Positions 1 to 5,243 of a stretch of 5,819 bases of DNA are shown piece after piece; positions within the stretch are counted from its first letter, which is position 1; each line of letters starts with the position of its first letter. The stretch covers positions 1 through 5,819 of the forward strand of contig CANHPI010000193.1 in NCBI GenBank assembly GCA_947462425.1, given 5' to 3'. The position numbers and the translations under genes were made by a program. The stretch comes from Bacteroidota bacterium (GTDB taxonomy: Bacteria; Bacteroidota; Bacteroidia; B-17B0; B-17BO). Under the pieces are notes generated by a model. It was not told where the DNA came from and made no database searches. It saw only the letters and a list, made by a program, of their open reading frames with translations.

Positions 1-1
1 A

Positions 2-109
2 GGTCATTTAGTTTCCAGAAATCTTGCCATTTCGGGTCGCAAAAAATCTGATGCCGTAAAACTTTGTAATCAATATAGTAATACCGATGAAACATGCGAA
101 TTACATTGA
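2..109 (+). CDS. Possible C-terminal fragment of an unidentified protein cut by the left edge
   Basis: An open frame enters from the left edge and runs 35 codons to a TGA at 107-109. The peptide contains SRNLAISGRKKSDAVKLCNQ and looks loosely like a protein tail. The segment ISGRKKSDAVKLCNQY is faintly reminiscent of the last box of tyrosine recombinases, but the expected GH is GR and the match is too weak to name. The opposite strand is also open over the same bases, with an ATG at 95-93 reading left out of the window, so the coding strand is not settled. No function is assigned. Confidence 0.22.
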   Translation, partial: GHLVSRNLAISGRKKSDAVKLCNQYSNTDETCELH

Positions 110-278
110 TGCGCAAGTAGATTACTTAAGTAACAGGCATAAAAACACTTAACCCAAGTAAAGTTTATTTTAAAAATTTGATGAATCAACATCTCCAATT
201 CTTGATTAGATATAAACTATTAAATAAGATAGAAAACAACTCGCTAAACAACGCGATAGGTTATGCCCAATGCTAATG

Positions 279-331
279 AATGCGCAGATAAAAGTGAAAT
301 AATTGTTCGGTAAATTTTCATTTATCGCATT
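279..331 (-). terminator. Imperfect inverted repeat after the last operon gene, possible transcript end
   Basis: The arms are about 279-300 and 314-331. Both carry AATGCG...GATAAA...TGAAA-type sequence in inverted orientation, with two small internal bulges and a 13-nt loop. It lies about 20 nt past the stop codon of the E2-like gene, where a transcript end is expected. No T-run follows on the minus strand, so it is not a textbook intrinsic terminator. It could be a 3'-end stabilising hairpin or chance pairing in AT-rich DNA. Confidence 0.35.
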
Positions 332-351
332 GTTATAATAAATAAAAGCAC

Positions 352-1011
352 TTAGTTACTATTTAATTCTATCAGTGTATTATAATCTTTTTTAAATCTC
401 TCCTTACCTAAATCAATAATTCCTTCAATTAAATTTTGATGACAGTATTTATATTTTTGATTATTGCAACAAATACAAGGGTCATTTCTTTTTGGTAACG
501 AATTTTCACAAAGTACTTTAAGTATTTCAACAATTGTTTCTATAGCGTCAAGCTGTAAATTTTCTCTATAAAACTGTAAAGTTCCTTTATCATAGTGTGC
601 CCATTCCTCCAATCCATCTCTGTCACCCGCATCATATCGTAACTGCCAACAAAAATAACGGTGAACATACTTTTCAATAAATTCTTTAATTGATATTCCT
701 TTCTTCGATTTTAATATAATATTTTGATCTATTTCAACACAAGCCAAGCCTTGTTTGTCAATATGCCTATCATCAATTCTGGGCATAATTTTTTGACTTA
801 ATTCGTACAGTTTCGGAAATTCATACGGATACTTTTTAGGTATAACAATTGCGATTTCATATTCACCTTGTATGACTCCGTTATTATCCCTAATAGTATA
901 AATACCTTTTAAAAAACTTGTTTCTTTATTTGATATTAATCGCAACTCTGGATAACATTCCAAAGTTGCAATAATATCTTTATCTAGAATTTGTTTTACC
1001 GTCTTAGCCAT
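352..1011 (-). CDS. E2 (ubiquitin-conjugating)-like protein with C-terminal SEC-C zinc motif, Pycsar-associated
   Basis: This 219-aa protein is the last gene of the operon. Residues ~10-120 resemble prokaryotic E2/UBC-fold proteins: a beta-meander with the YPYEFPKL loop at 61-68 (E2s have a YP..PP turn), then H83 and the segment KQGLACVEI, in which C91 sits where an E2 active-site cysteine would be. Residues 174-191 are a SEC-C-type zinc motif (KRNDPCICC...KYKYCH) with likely ligands C179, C181, C190 and H191. By family knowledge, an E2 carries an activated protein C-terminus as a thioester and passes it to a target. No E1 or JAB peptidase gene lies in the window, as in E2-only (short type II) CBASS. 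The ATG overlaps the end of the cyclase gene by 8 nt (ATGGCTAA), so translation is probably coupled. SEC-C is clear; the E2 call rests on motif order and could be overturned by a structure model. Confidence 0.75.
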   Translation of the reverse strand: MAKTVKQILDKDIIATLECYPELRLISNKETSFLKGIYTIRDNNGVIQGEYEIAIVIPKKYPYEFPKLYELSQKIMPRIDDRHIDKQGLACVEIDQNIILKSKKGISIKEFIEKYVHRYFCWQLRYDAGDRDGLEEWAHYDKGTLQFYRENLQLDAIETIVEILKVLCENSLPKRNDPCICCNNQKYKYCHQNLIEGIIDLGKERFKKDYNTLIELNSN

Positions 1012-2038
1012 TAAAAGAAGGCTTATATCCTTGTGTTTGCGATCTTAAATAATCTAAATTTAAGTTTGAATTAGGAACACTTACAGTTGGCTTTTTAAAG
1101 TATAAATTCCCATTGTCGTCAGCAACAATTCCTGGATGCTTCCTTAAATAACGTTCCCAATTAAACTCCCACTGAGTATAATTAAAACTTTCCTCAGGTA
1201 TTTGAAAAACATAACGGTCTTCTTTACCAGTAATTGGATCAACTCTAATAGCAAAATGATCCTGACTAACCGAAGAATTATCTTTTACATAATCACCAAG
1301 CATTATTCCATTACTTTTAGCATTAAATTGCATCTTACTAGCTAAACTGGTGTGCAAACTGCAAGTTGTAATTTCACTACAATCTTTCATACCTGCCAAA
1401 TGCCAAACAACGTCTTCTGCTTTTCCAGTATCGATTCCAATTCTAGTATAAATTTTCTCAACTCCTTGCTCTGAAAATAAATTCTTTAAATCATTTTGAA
1501 TAAAATAACTAAAAAAGCTAGCAGCGTTAATTGCATTTTTAACTGACTGCTCATGCGTCATGTTTTTCCCTCCGAAATATACAAACAAACCGTCTCCATG
1601 AAAACGTTGAACATAACCATCAAAGTACCAACAGGTATGAATAGCTGCTTTTTGGATAGTTGTAGTAATATTTGCAACGGCAATAGGATCATATTTTCTA
1701 AACAATCCAGTAGAGTTTTTTATATCAATAAACATAGATGTTATATAATGATTTTCAGTTCCATTGCTATTTTTTAAATGCGAAAAATCAGGATGCGCAC
1801 CAGGCGACTCGTGATACTTAGCTTTTTTACCTGCTATATCACTTAATTTTTCTAAACTATTAAACAAGTTCAAATCTTGCTTTTCATCATTAGATGACAA
1901 TCCACTTAAACCTTGTGAGCCCGAGAAGTTTGAAAAACTTTCAGTAACTAGTCCTTTAGAAATGTCTCCTCTTTTTTTTCCATTTGTTAATGCGTTCTTT
2001 ACGGCATCAGCGTAACTTTTATATATTAATTGTTCCAT
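1004..2038 (-). CDS. pycC: PycC-type pyrimidine nucleotidyl cyclase (Pycsar signal synthase)
   Basis: This 344-aa protein carries a class III (adenylate/guanylate-cyclase-fold) domain at about 98-285. Visible motifs are FIDIKNSTGL with metal-binding D105, QRFHGDG with metal-binding D149, and RIGIDTG at 199-205. The usual N-x-x-x-R catalytic pair is replaced by SLASKMQ at 231-237, with K235 near the arginine position, as expected for a divergent cyclase. Residues 1-97 are a serine/glycine-rich N-terminal extension ending in an AHPDFSHL motif. Residues 312-344 form a flexible Asn/Ser-rich tail ending in Gly344. Pycsar cyclases make cCMP or cUMP after phage infection to switch on a partner effector; the base made cannot be told by eye. 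The gene starts 2 nt after the PycTM stop and overlaps the E2-like gene by 8 nt. The PycTM neighbour is the main reason for choosing PycC over a housekeeping cyclase. Confidence 0.88.
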   Translation of the reverse strand: MEQLIYKSYADAVKNALTNGKKRGDISKGLVTESFSNFSGSQGLSGLSSNDEKQDLNLFNSLEKLSDIAGKKAKYHESPGAHPDFSHLKNSNGTENHYITSMFIDIKNSTGLFRKYDPIAVANITTTIQKAAIHTCWYFDGYVQRFHGDGLFVYFGGKNMTHEQSVKNAINAASFFSYFIQNDLKNLFSEQGVEKIYTRIGIDTGKAEDVVWHLAGMKDCSEITTCSLHTSLASKMQFNAKSNGIMLGDYVKDNSSVSQDHFAIRVDPITGKEDRYVFQIPEESFNYTQWEFNWERYLRKHPGIVADDNGNLYFKKPTVSVPNSNLNLDYLRSQTQGYKPSFNG

Positions 2039-2040
2039 TG

Positions 2041-2556
2041 TTATTTATTTAAAATTATTAATCCGATTATTGATACTAGTAAAATTTGCCCTGCCAAAAA
2101 ATAGGTTGACCATTTCATTAACGTAAACTTATTTTTCAATCCTATTGCTAGTAAGTGAGTTTGTTTTACAAAATCATTATAACTCTTGTTCTCATCAAGT
2201 TCCTCAAATAACTTTTGATACAAGTTGTAATGATAATGAGCTACATCACCAAAAAACATCAAAGATCCATTTTCATTATCTGCAGGTTTATTCAAATAAG
2301 GTTTAATAGCCCATAAAGCAGTACTCAACGATACTAAATTTGAAATTATAGCTAGCGCCATTAAAATCATTAAAGAACATGTTACTGTATTATTATTGAT
2401 GTATGAGTAAAAGCCAGTCACCATTCCGCCAAGCAAAAATGTATTAAGAGTTAAATAAACATTACCCTTATTATTTACGCTATCGTAATAATGATCGTAT
2501 CGACCCACAATAAACTTTAGTTTTTCTATTTTTTCTTTCTTTTCCATATCTTCCAT
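2041..2556 (-). CDS. pycTM: PycTM-type membrane effector of Pycsar
   Basis: This 171-aa protein begins with a charged helix, followed by the signature RYDHYYDSVNNKGNVYLTLN (residues 19-38) that marks the Pycsar effector/DUF5706 family. Predicted membrane segments are ~34-52, ~59-82 and ~150-168. The loop between the second and third holds FFGD at 101-104 and the conserved-looking FVKQTHLLAIGLKNKF at 129-144. By family knowledge, these proteins sense a cyclic pyrimidine mononucleotide and impair the inner membrane, stopping phage growth at the cost of the cell. The gene lies 3 nt after the LRAT-like gene and 2 nt before the cyclase, so effector and synthase are co-translated. The start could be M1 (2556) or M4 (2547); M4 has GGAAG just upstream. 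Which residues bind the nucleotide is not visible. Confidence 0.88.
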   Translation of the reverse strand: MEDMEKKEKIEKLKFIVGRYDHYYDSVNNKGNVYLTLNTFLLGGMVTGFYSYINNNTVTCSLMILMALAIISNLVSLSTALWAIKPYLNKPADNENGSLMFFGDVAHYHYNLYQKLFEELDENKSYNDFVKQTHLLAIGLKNKFTLMKWSTYFLAGQILLVSIIGLIILNK

Positions 2557-2559
2557 TTA

Positions 2560-2997
2560 TTATTTAGAGGAATCGATTCCTGTGATTAATAAAATTAGTC
2601 CTAGAAAAGACGCAAAAACTAATGCGTTTTCACTCTGCTTACTTTTAGGCTTATTATATTTGATATCGTTACAAAAGCTTTCGCAATTGTAATTGATTAA
2701 ATTATAAGGTTGGCCCAACTTCGATAAAGCTTTTTGAACTATTGTTTTCCTTGCTAAGTCATTGCCGTGAAACTTCTCTATTCTGGTAACTTCAGTTACT
2801 GAAATAAAGAAATCCTCAACTCTTGTTAATTTCACACCAACACCAATTACATTTTCACACATGTAATGATTGCCATAATAATCATATCCAAGATATAATG
2901 CATGGTGCTGTACTAATTTAAAAGAACTTTTGGGTACCACTACAGTATCTCCTGGTTGCAACTTAAAATGGCTTACTAATTGTAAATCTCTTGTCAT
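2560..2997 (-). CDS. LRAT/NlpC-P60-like papain-fold hydrolase or acyltransferase with C-terminal membrane segment
   Basis: This 145-aa protein has the permuted papain-fold signature of LRAT/HRASLS proteins: LQPGDTVVVP at 13-22, then HHALYLG at 31-37 (family H-x-A-[IL]-Y, likely catalytic H31), a second polar residue around H44, ENVIGVGVKL at 48-57, and NCESF at 104-108 with probable nucleophile C105. Residues ~124-140 are a single hydrophobic helix near the C-terminus, an arrangement also found in animal HRASLS phospholipases/acyltransferases, so the enzyme is probably membrane-anchored with its active site in the cytoplasm. It may act on phospholipids, or as a thiol peptidase, since related permuted papain folds include isopeptidases. 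The start is fixed by a strong AGGAGG seven bases upstream, unusual for this phylum. It lies 3 nt before the PycTM gene and may be an extra effector or a control factor; substrate unknown. Confidence 0.78.
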   Translation of the reverse strand: MTRDLQLVSHFKLQPGDTVVVPKSSFKLVQHHALYLGYDYYGNHYMCENVIGVGVKLTRVEDFFISVTEVTRIEKFHGNDLARKTIVQKALSKLGQPYNLINYNCESFCNDIKYNKPKSKQSENALVFASFLGLILLITGIDSSK

Positions 2998-3003
2998 ATA
3001 ATG

Positions 3004-3010
3004 TCCTCCT
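3004..3010 (-). promoter_or_regulatory. Strong Shine-Dalgarno for the LRAT-like gene, overlapping the DUF2188 stop
   Basis: The minus strand reads AGGAGGACATTATATG. The AGGAGGA core lies 6-7 nt before the ATG at 2997 and overlaps the TAG stop (3011-3009) of the preceding DUF2188 gene. Other starts in this window show no such motif, so this site fixes the start and suggests strong or coupled translation of the LRAT-like protein. Confidence 0.75.
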
Positions 3011-3230
3011 ATCCTTTAGTTGATTGTGGATCGTTACCGTACGAATTCTTTTCTCTAAACTTACCATCGGTTCCGTGTATGATAAGTTCAGATTGTTGAT
3101 TTTTGGCAATTGATTTTCCTACTTCAATTGCTTCTTTTTGAGTGTGGGTTATTTTAACCGCTTTTTCACTGCCAGTTGTTTTTACTGCCCAGCCGTTGTC
3201 TCTTTTTGTTACATGTACTTGTTTTGCCAT
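3009..3230 (-). CDS. DUF2188 small protein, first gene of the Pycsar operon
   Basis: This is a 73-aa protein starting MAKQVHVTKRDNGWAVK. It matches the DUF2188 pattern end to end: HVT...GWAVK near the N-terminus, a central TQKEAIEVGKSIAKNQ helix, then SELIIHGTDGKFREKNSYG and a final DPQS tail. I choose the ATG at 3230. A TTG three codons further upstream would also be open but is less likely and adds nothing typical of the family. The biochemical role of DUF2188 is not known; it is small, basic and probably soluble. It sits only 11 bases before the LRAT-like start, and its stop codon overlaps that gene's ribosome binding site, so it is the likely promoter-proximal cistron of the operon. The family also occurs far from defence genes, so its presence here may be incidental. 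Confidence 0.85.
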   Translation of the reverse strand: MAKQVHVTKRDNGWAVKTTGSEKAVKITHTQKEAIEVGKSIAKNQQSELIIHGTDGKFREKNSYGNDPQSTKG

Positions 3231-3373
3231 TGTTTTCAATTTTAATTTTTGCTTCTAAAATTTAACAGTCTATGCGAAGCATGTAGCTGTCAGTTAATAG
3301 TATTAGCTGTTTTTTAGGGGGAGGGCAAAAAGTAATTTTGAAATTCAAAAAAAACTCTATATTTGCGGCCAAT

Positions 3374-3416
3374 AAAAAAGCAAGCACCCAGTTTTATTAA
3401 CAAAACCAGGATTTGC
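3374..3416 (-). terminator. Intrinsic terminator upstream of the Pycsar operon
   Basis: On the minus strand, a stem with GCAA/TTGC outer pairs and a CCTGGTTTT/AAAACTGGG core (two G-U pairs) and a GTTAAT loop is followed at once by TTTTTT (3379-3374). The G-U pairs form only in the minus-strand RNA, which supports this orientation. It would stop read-through from the membrane protein gene into the operon. Confidence 0.6.
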
Positions 3417-3422
3417 ATTCAC

Positions 3423-3470
3423 AAAAAAGAGCATTTGAGGATTTTCGAGGTTCACAAAATGCTCTTTTTT
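3423..3470. terminator. Strong 14-bp hairpin terminator, probably bidirectional
   Basis: Arms AAAAAAGAGCATTT (3423-3436) and AAATGCTCTTTTTT (3457-3470) pair perfectly around a 20-nt loop, and a T-run trails on either strand. On the minus strand it is the expected end of the membrane protein gene transcript (3579-4073). Confidence 0.8.
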
Positions 3471-3578
3471 TTATTTTCGACTTCATAAAGTCAATACTTG
3501 TGCCAATTCAATTTCTACATCATTTAACGCCATTATTTCCGTTTTTATCTATTTATATTTAAGTTTTGTCATGCTTCA

Positions 3579-4073
3579 TTAAAATAAGCGATTGGCCCTT
3601 ATTTGTTGCTTTAGTTTATTAGCTTCATTTATTTTTAGCTGTAATTCATTTTCAACTTCCATAATTCTAGCAGGCTTAAATTTTCCAACAAAATAAATAG
3701 TAGCAGTAACCTTTATACAAACACGTTCTTGTAATTCGTTTAATCCAAATACTTTATTATATAATAAAATGCAGATGATACTATATATGGCACCAACAAT
3801 CCCTATTGACGTTACAAAAGCATTAAAAGGATCATATTTATAGGTAATTACTAAATAATGAGATAGCAGTCCAACCAAGCTTAAACATAAACACTTAATT
3901 AATGTAAGAGTTAACTTTGCATAGTTGTCTAATTTTATCTTTGTTTTAATTAAATGTCCACGTTCATATATTAAATGTCTTATTTCACTCTGTTTCCTCT
4001 TCCATTGTTTATATAGATAAACTCTATTTTCAATTACCCAAATAACTACATAGGCAACTAGTACAATTGCCAC
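3579..4073 (-). CDS. Unrecognised three-helix membrane protein with coiled-coil-like tail
   Basis: This 164-aa protein has no family that I recognise. Predicted membrane segments are ~2-20, ~54-77 and ~86-107. Between the first two is a basic linker rich in Lys/Arg (KQWKRKQSEIRH, residues 22-33), probably cytoplasmic. The last ~30 residues (MEVENELQLKINEANKLKQQ, 138-157) are charged and could form a coiled coil. The only plausible start is GTG at 4073; the frame is closed by a TAG 21 bases further upstream. It is divergent from the XRE regulator and shares with it an intergenic region carrying two copies of the putative XRE operator, so it may be under the same control. It ends before the tandem terminators and is probably a single-gene transcript. 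It could be a membrane toxin or effector, but nothing in the sequence proves this. Confidence 0.65.
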   Translation of the reverse strand: MAIVLVAYVVIWVIENRVYLYKQWKRKQSEIRHLIYERGHLIKTKIKLDNYAKLTLTLIKCLCLSLVGLLSHYLVITYKYDPFNAFVTSIGIVGAIYSIICILLYNKVFGLNELQERVCIKVTATIYFVGKFKPARIMEVENELQLKINEANKLKQQIRANRLF

Positions 4074-4199
4074 TATAATAATTAGATACTTTAACTAGTT
4101 TGGCATCTCATTCTTCATATTCATTTGTTTTACTTTGTTATTAATATTGTTTATATCTTATTATCTTTCTTTTTAAATTACATCAAAAAGCACTATATT

Positions 4200-4217
4200 T
4201 GTTTCATTAATTAAACA
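4200..4217. promoter_or_regulatory. Degenerate copy of the TGTTTCA-N4-TGAAACA operator
   Basis: TGTTTCATTAATTAAACA has the same 18-bp length and arms as the two perfect sites, with one changed base in the right half (TTAAACA for TGAAACA). It lies 42 bp before the start of the perfect site upstream of the XRE gene and about 20 bp downstream of a possible minus-strand -7 box, so it could help repress the divergent membrane protein gene. Confidence 0.5.
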
Positions 4218-4230
4218 CTTCTTCACTTCG

Positions 4231-4259
4231 TTGCACCAAAGATATAAAAAATACTTTAT
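4231..4259 (+). promoter_or_regulatory. Bacteroidota-type promoter of the XRE-ImmA pair
   Basis: A TTG at 4231-4233 and TACTTTAT at 4252-4259 are 18 bp apart, close to the TTG / TAnnTTTG arrangement of the Bacteroidota primary sigma factor. Transcription would start near 4265, inside the operator at 4259-4276, a good position for autorepression, and leaves a leader of about 40 nt. Confidence 0.45.
4237..4244 (-). promoter_or_regulatory. Perfect TAnnTTTG -7 box facing the divergent membrane protein gene
   Basis: The minus strand reads TATCTTTG, an exact TAnnTTTG match. No clear TTG sits at the matching -33 distance, so this is half a promoter. It would give a leader of roughly 155 nt before the GTG at 4073 that crosses the degenerate operator at 4200-4217. 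Confidence 0.3.
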
Positions 4260-4276
4260 GTTTCACGTATGAAACA
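4259..4276. promoter_or_regulatory. Perfect operator TGTTTCA-CGTA-TGAAACA before the XRE gene
   Basis: This is a 7-bp perfect inverted repeat with a 4-bp centre, ending 27 bp before the ATG of the XRE-family gene and overlapping the predicted transcription start. The twelve bases CTTTATGTTTCA (4254-4265) are repeated exactly at 5239-5250. A dyad of this size suits a homodimeric XRE repressor, so autoregulation is the simplest reading. Confidence 0.7.
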
Positions 4277-4303
4277 CTTTTTCATTAACGAAAAGTTATT
4301 AAC

Positions 4304-4651
4304 ATGGCATCTACATTAAATTATGATCTACTAGCTGGTATGATCAAAGAGAAAAGAGGAAAAAAGGGTTTAAGAGATACATCCTTAGAAATAGGCGGTG
4401 TAAGCCCCGCTACACTATCACGTATAGAACAAGGTAAAGTTCCTGACGTAGATACATTTATTAAAATATGTAAATGGTTAGACGTGTCCACAGATACTTT
4501 TATAATTAATCACACTACATCTGAAGCTAAATCTAATAAAGAGCACATCGTTGCCCATCTTAGAGCAGACAGAGAACTTGACCAGTCAACAGTTTCTATG
4601 TTGTTAAGTATGATTGAAATGGCTTATAACAAACCACACATAGCTAAGTAA
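4304..4651 (+). CDS. XRE-family (Cro/cI-type HTH) transcriptional regulator
   Basis: This 115-aa protein has a lambda-repressor-type helix-turn-helix in its N-terminal half: LLAGMIKEKRG (helix 1, 9-19), LRDTSLEIGGVSPATLSRIEQGKVPDVDTF (23-52) with the typical SPATLSRIEQGK recognition segment (34-45), then IKICKWLDVSTDTFI. Residues 70-115 form a short tail that may be a dimerisation or protease-contact region. It is followed after 7 bases by an ImmA/IrrE-type peptidase, the common repressor-protease pairing in which the protease inactivates the repressor under stress. The perfect dyad just upstream, with a second copy before abiEi, is its likely binding site. The start is the ATG at 4304; there is no Shine-Dalgarno, as usual in this phylum. 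A role as antitoxin to the ImmA-like protein is an alternative. Confidence 0.9.
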   Translation: MASTLNYDLLAGMIKEKRGKKGLRDTSLEIGGVSPATLSRIEQGKVPDVDTFIKICKWLDVSTDTFIINHTTSEAKSNKEHIVAHLRADRELDQSTVSMLLSMIEMAYNKPHIAK

Positions 4652-4658
4652 ATCACTT

Positions 4659-5237
4659 GTGGCAAAAGTTAGTTTATTACCTAGAGGGTTTAAATCTAAA
4701 GCAGAGAAAACAGCCGTCGCTTTAAGAGTTGAACTGGGTCTATCTTCTACAGACGCAATGTGTGGTTTTAAATTAGCCGAACATTTAAAGGTCAAAGTCT
4801 ATACACCGCCAGAAATTTTTCCTGCAACTACAAATTTGGATGAACTTGTTGGTACAGATAAAGGTTGGTCAGCTCTTACAATGAAAATAATAAATGATGA
4901 TACTATTATTGTTCACAATCATTTACACGCGTCTCCACGCCAGCAAAGTAATTTAATGCACGAATTAGCTCATATTATATGTGACCATAAAAGAGATAAT
5001 AAAGATTATGATCCTATATTAAACTCATTAATGCGTGACCATAATCCTCAACAAGAGGAAGAAGCAATATATTTAGGTTCGGCTCTTCAAATTACACGTG
5101 ATGGTTTAATCTGGGCATTAAAGAAAAGAATGGAAGAAGCTGAAATTGCCGAGCATTATAACGCAAGTCCTGCTATGGTTAAATTAAGAATTAATGCAAC
5201 TGGAGTAAAACGCCAGCTAAGTTATTTAGGATTGTAA
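4659..5237 (+). CDS. ImmA/IrrE-family zinc metallopeptidase
   Basis: This 192-aa protein has the zinc peptidase motif HELAH at 101-105 (ligands H101 and H105, catalytic E102) and, about 30 residues on, QQEEEAIYLGSAL at 131-143, where E133 in the ExxA pattern is the likely third zinc ligand. An SPRQQSNLMHELAHIIC helix precedes and contains the motif. The C-terminal part (EIAEHYNASPAMVKLRINAT, 162-181) has the family's HTH-like ending. Members such as ImmA cleave a partner XRE repressor and so switch on genes it holds off. The gene begins with GTG at 4659, seven bases after the XRE stop, in one transcript. The GTG is preferred because the residues after it (SLLPRGFKSKAEKTAVALR) match the usual N-terminus and the next ATG would remove it. 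Probable substrate: the XRE protein upstream, inferred from position. Confidence 0.9.
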   Translation: MAKVSLLPRGFKSKAEKTAVALRVELGLSSTDAMCGFKLAEHLKVKVYTPPEIFPATTNLDELVGTDKGWSALTMKIINDDTIIVHNHLHASPRQQSNLMHELAHIICDHKRDNKDYDPILNSLMRDHNPQQEEEAIYLGSALQITRDGLIWALKKRMEEAEIAEHYNASPAMVKLRINATGVKRQLSYLGL

Positions 5238-5243
5238 CCTTTA

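Larger units (their letters stand above)
1..351. other. Stretch without a convincing gene, downstream of the Pycsar operon
   Basis: Beyond the ambiguous open frames in the first ~110 bases, I see no gene here. The stretch is very AT-rich and has stops in all frames. It holds a 12-bp perfect palindrome, TTACTTAAGTAA, at 122-133, and an imperfect inverted repeat at 279-331 that could end the minus-strand operon. No tRNA-like cloverleaf, insertion-sequence end or CRISPR repeat was recognised. Confidence 0.6.
3231..3578. other. Intergenic region: two terminators and the presumed Pycsar operon promoter
   Basis: The right part (3374-3470) holds two hairpin terminators acting on minus-strand transcripts. 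The left part (about 3231-3373) should contain the operon promoter, but I found no clean TTTG/TAnnTTTG pair there; TACTTTTTG (minus strand, about 3333-3325) is a near match. Other small elements are a direct repeat TAGCTGT at 3284-3290 and 3304-3310, spaced exactly 20 bp, and a short hairpin ATGC-GAA-GCAT at 3272-3282. A 16-codon minus-strand reading frame (3533-3483) precedes the terminators. Confidence 0.6.

Noticed and set aside
122..133. 12-bp palindrome TTACTTAAGTAA
   Set aside because: Single short AT-rich palindrome with no promoter or gene near it to explain; no second copy seen.
240..275. Possible integron attC-like or tRNA-like element in the left gap
   Set aside because: No matching GTTRRRY/RYYYAAC pair or cloverleaf could be built.
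1553..1777. 74-codon plus-strand open frame
   Set aside because: Lies wholly inside the cyclase gene on the other strand, across its catalytic motifs; low-complexity peptide with no family resemblance.
2569..2580. 12-bp palindrome GGAATCGATTCC
   Set aside because: Falls in the last codons of the LRAT-like gene (encoding GIDSS); single copy and not near a promoter, so probably chance.
3231..3239. TTG start three codons upstream of the DUF2188 ATG
   Set aside because: The ATG at 3230 gives the usual family N-terminus, and TTG starts are rare when an ATG is so close.
4604..4795. 63-codon minus-strand open frame
   Set aside because: Antisense to the end of the XRE gene and the start of the ImmA-like gene, both well supported.
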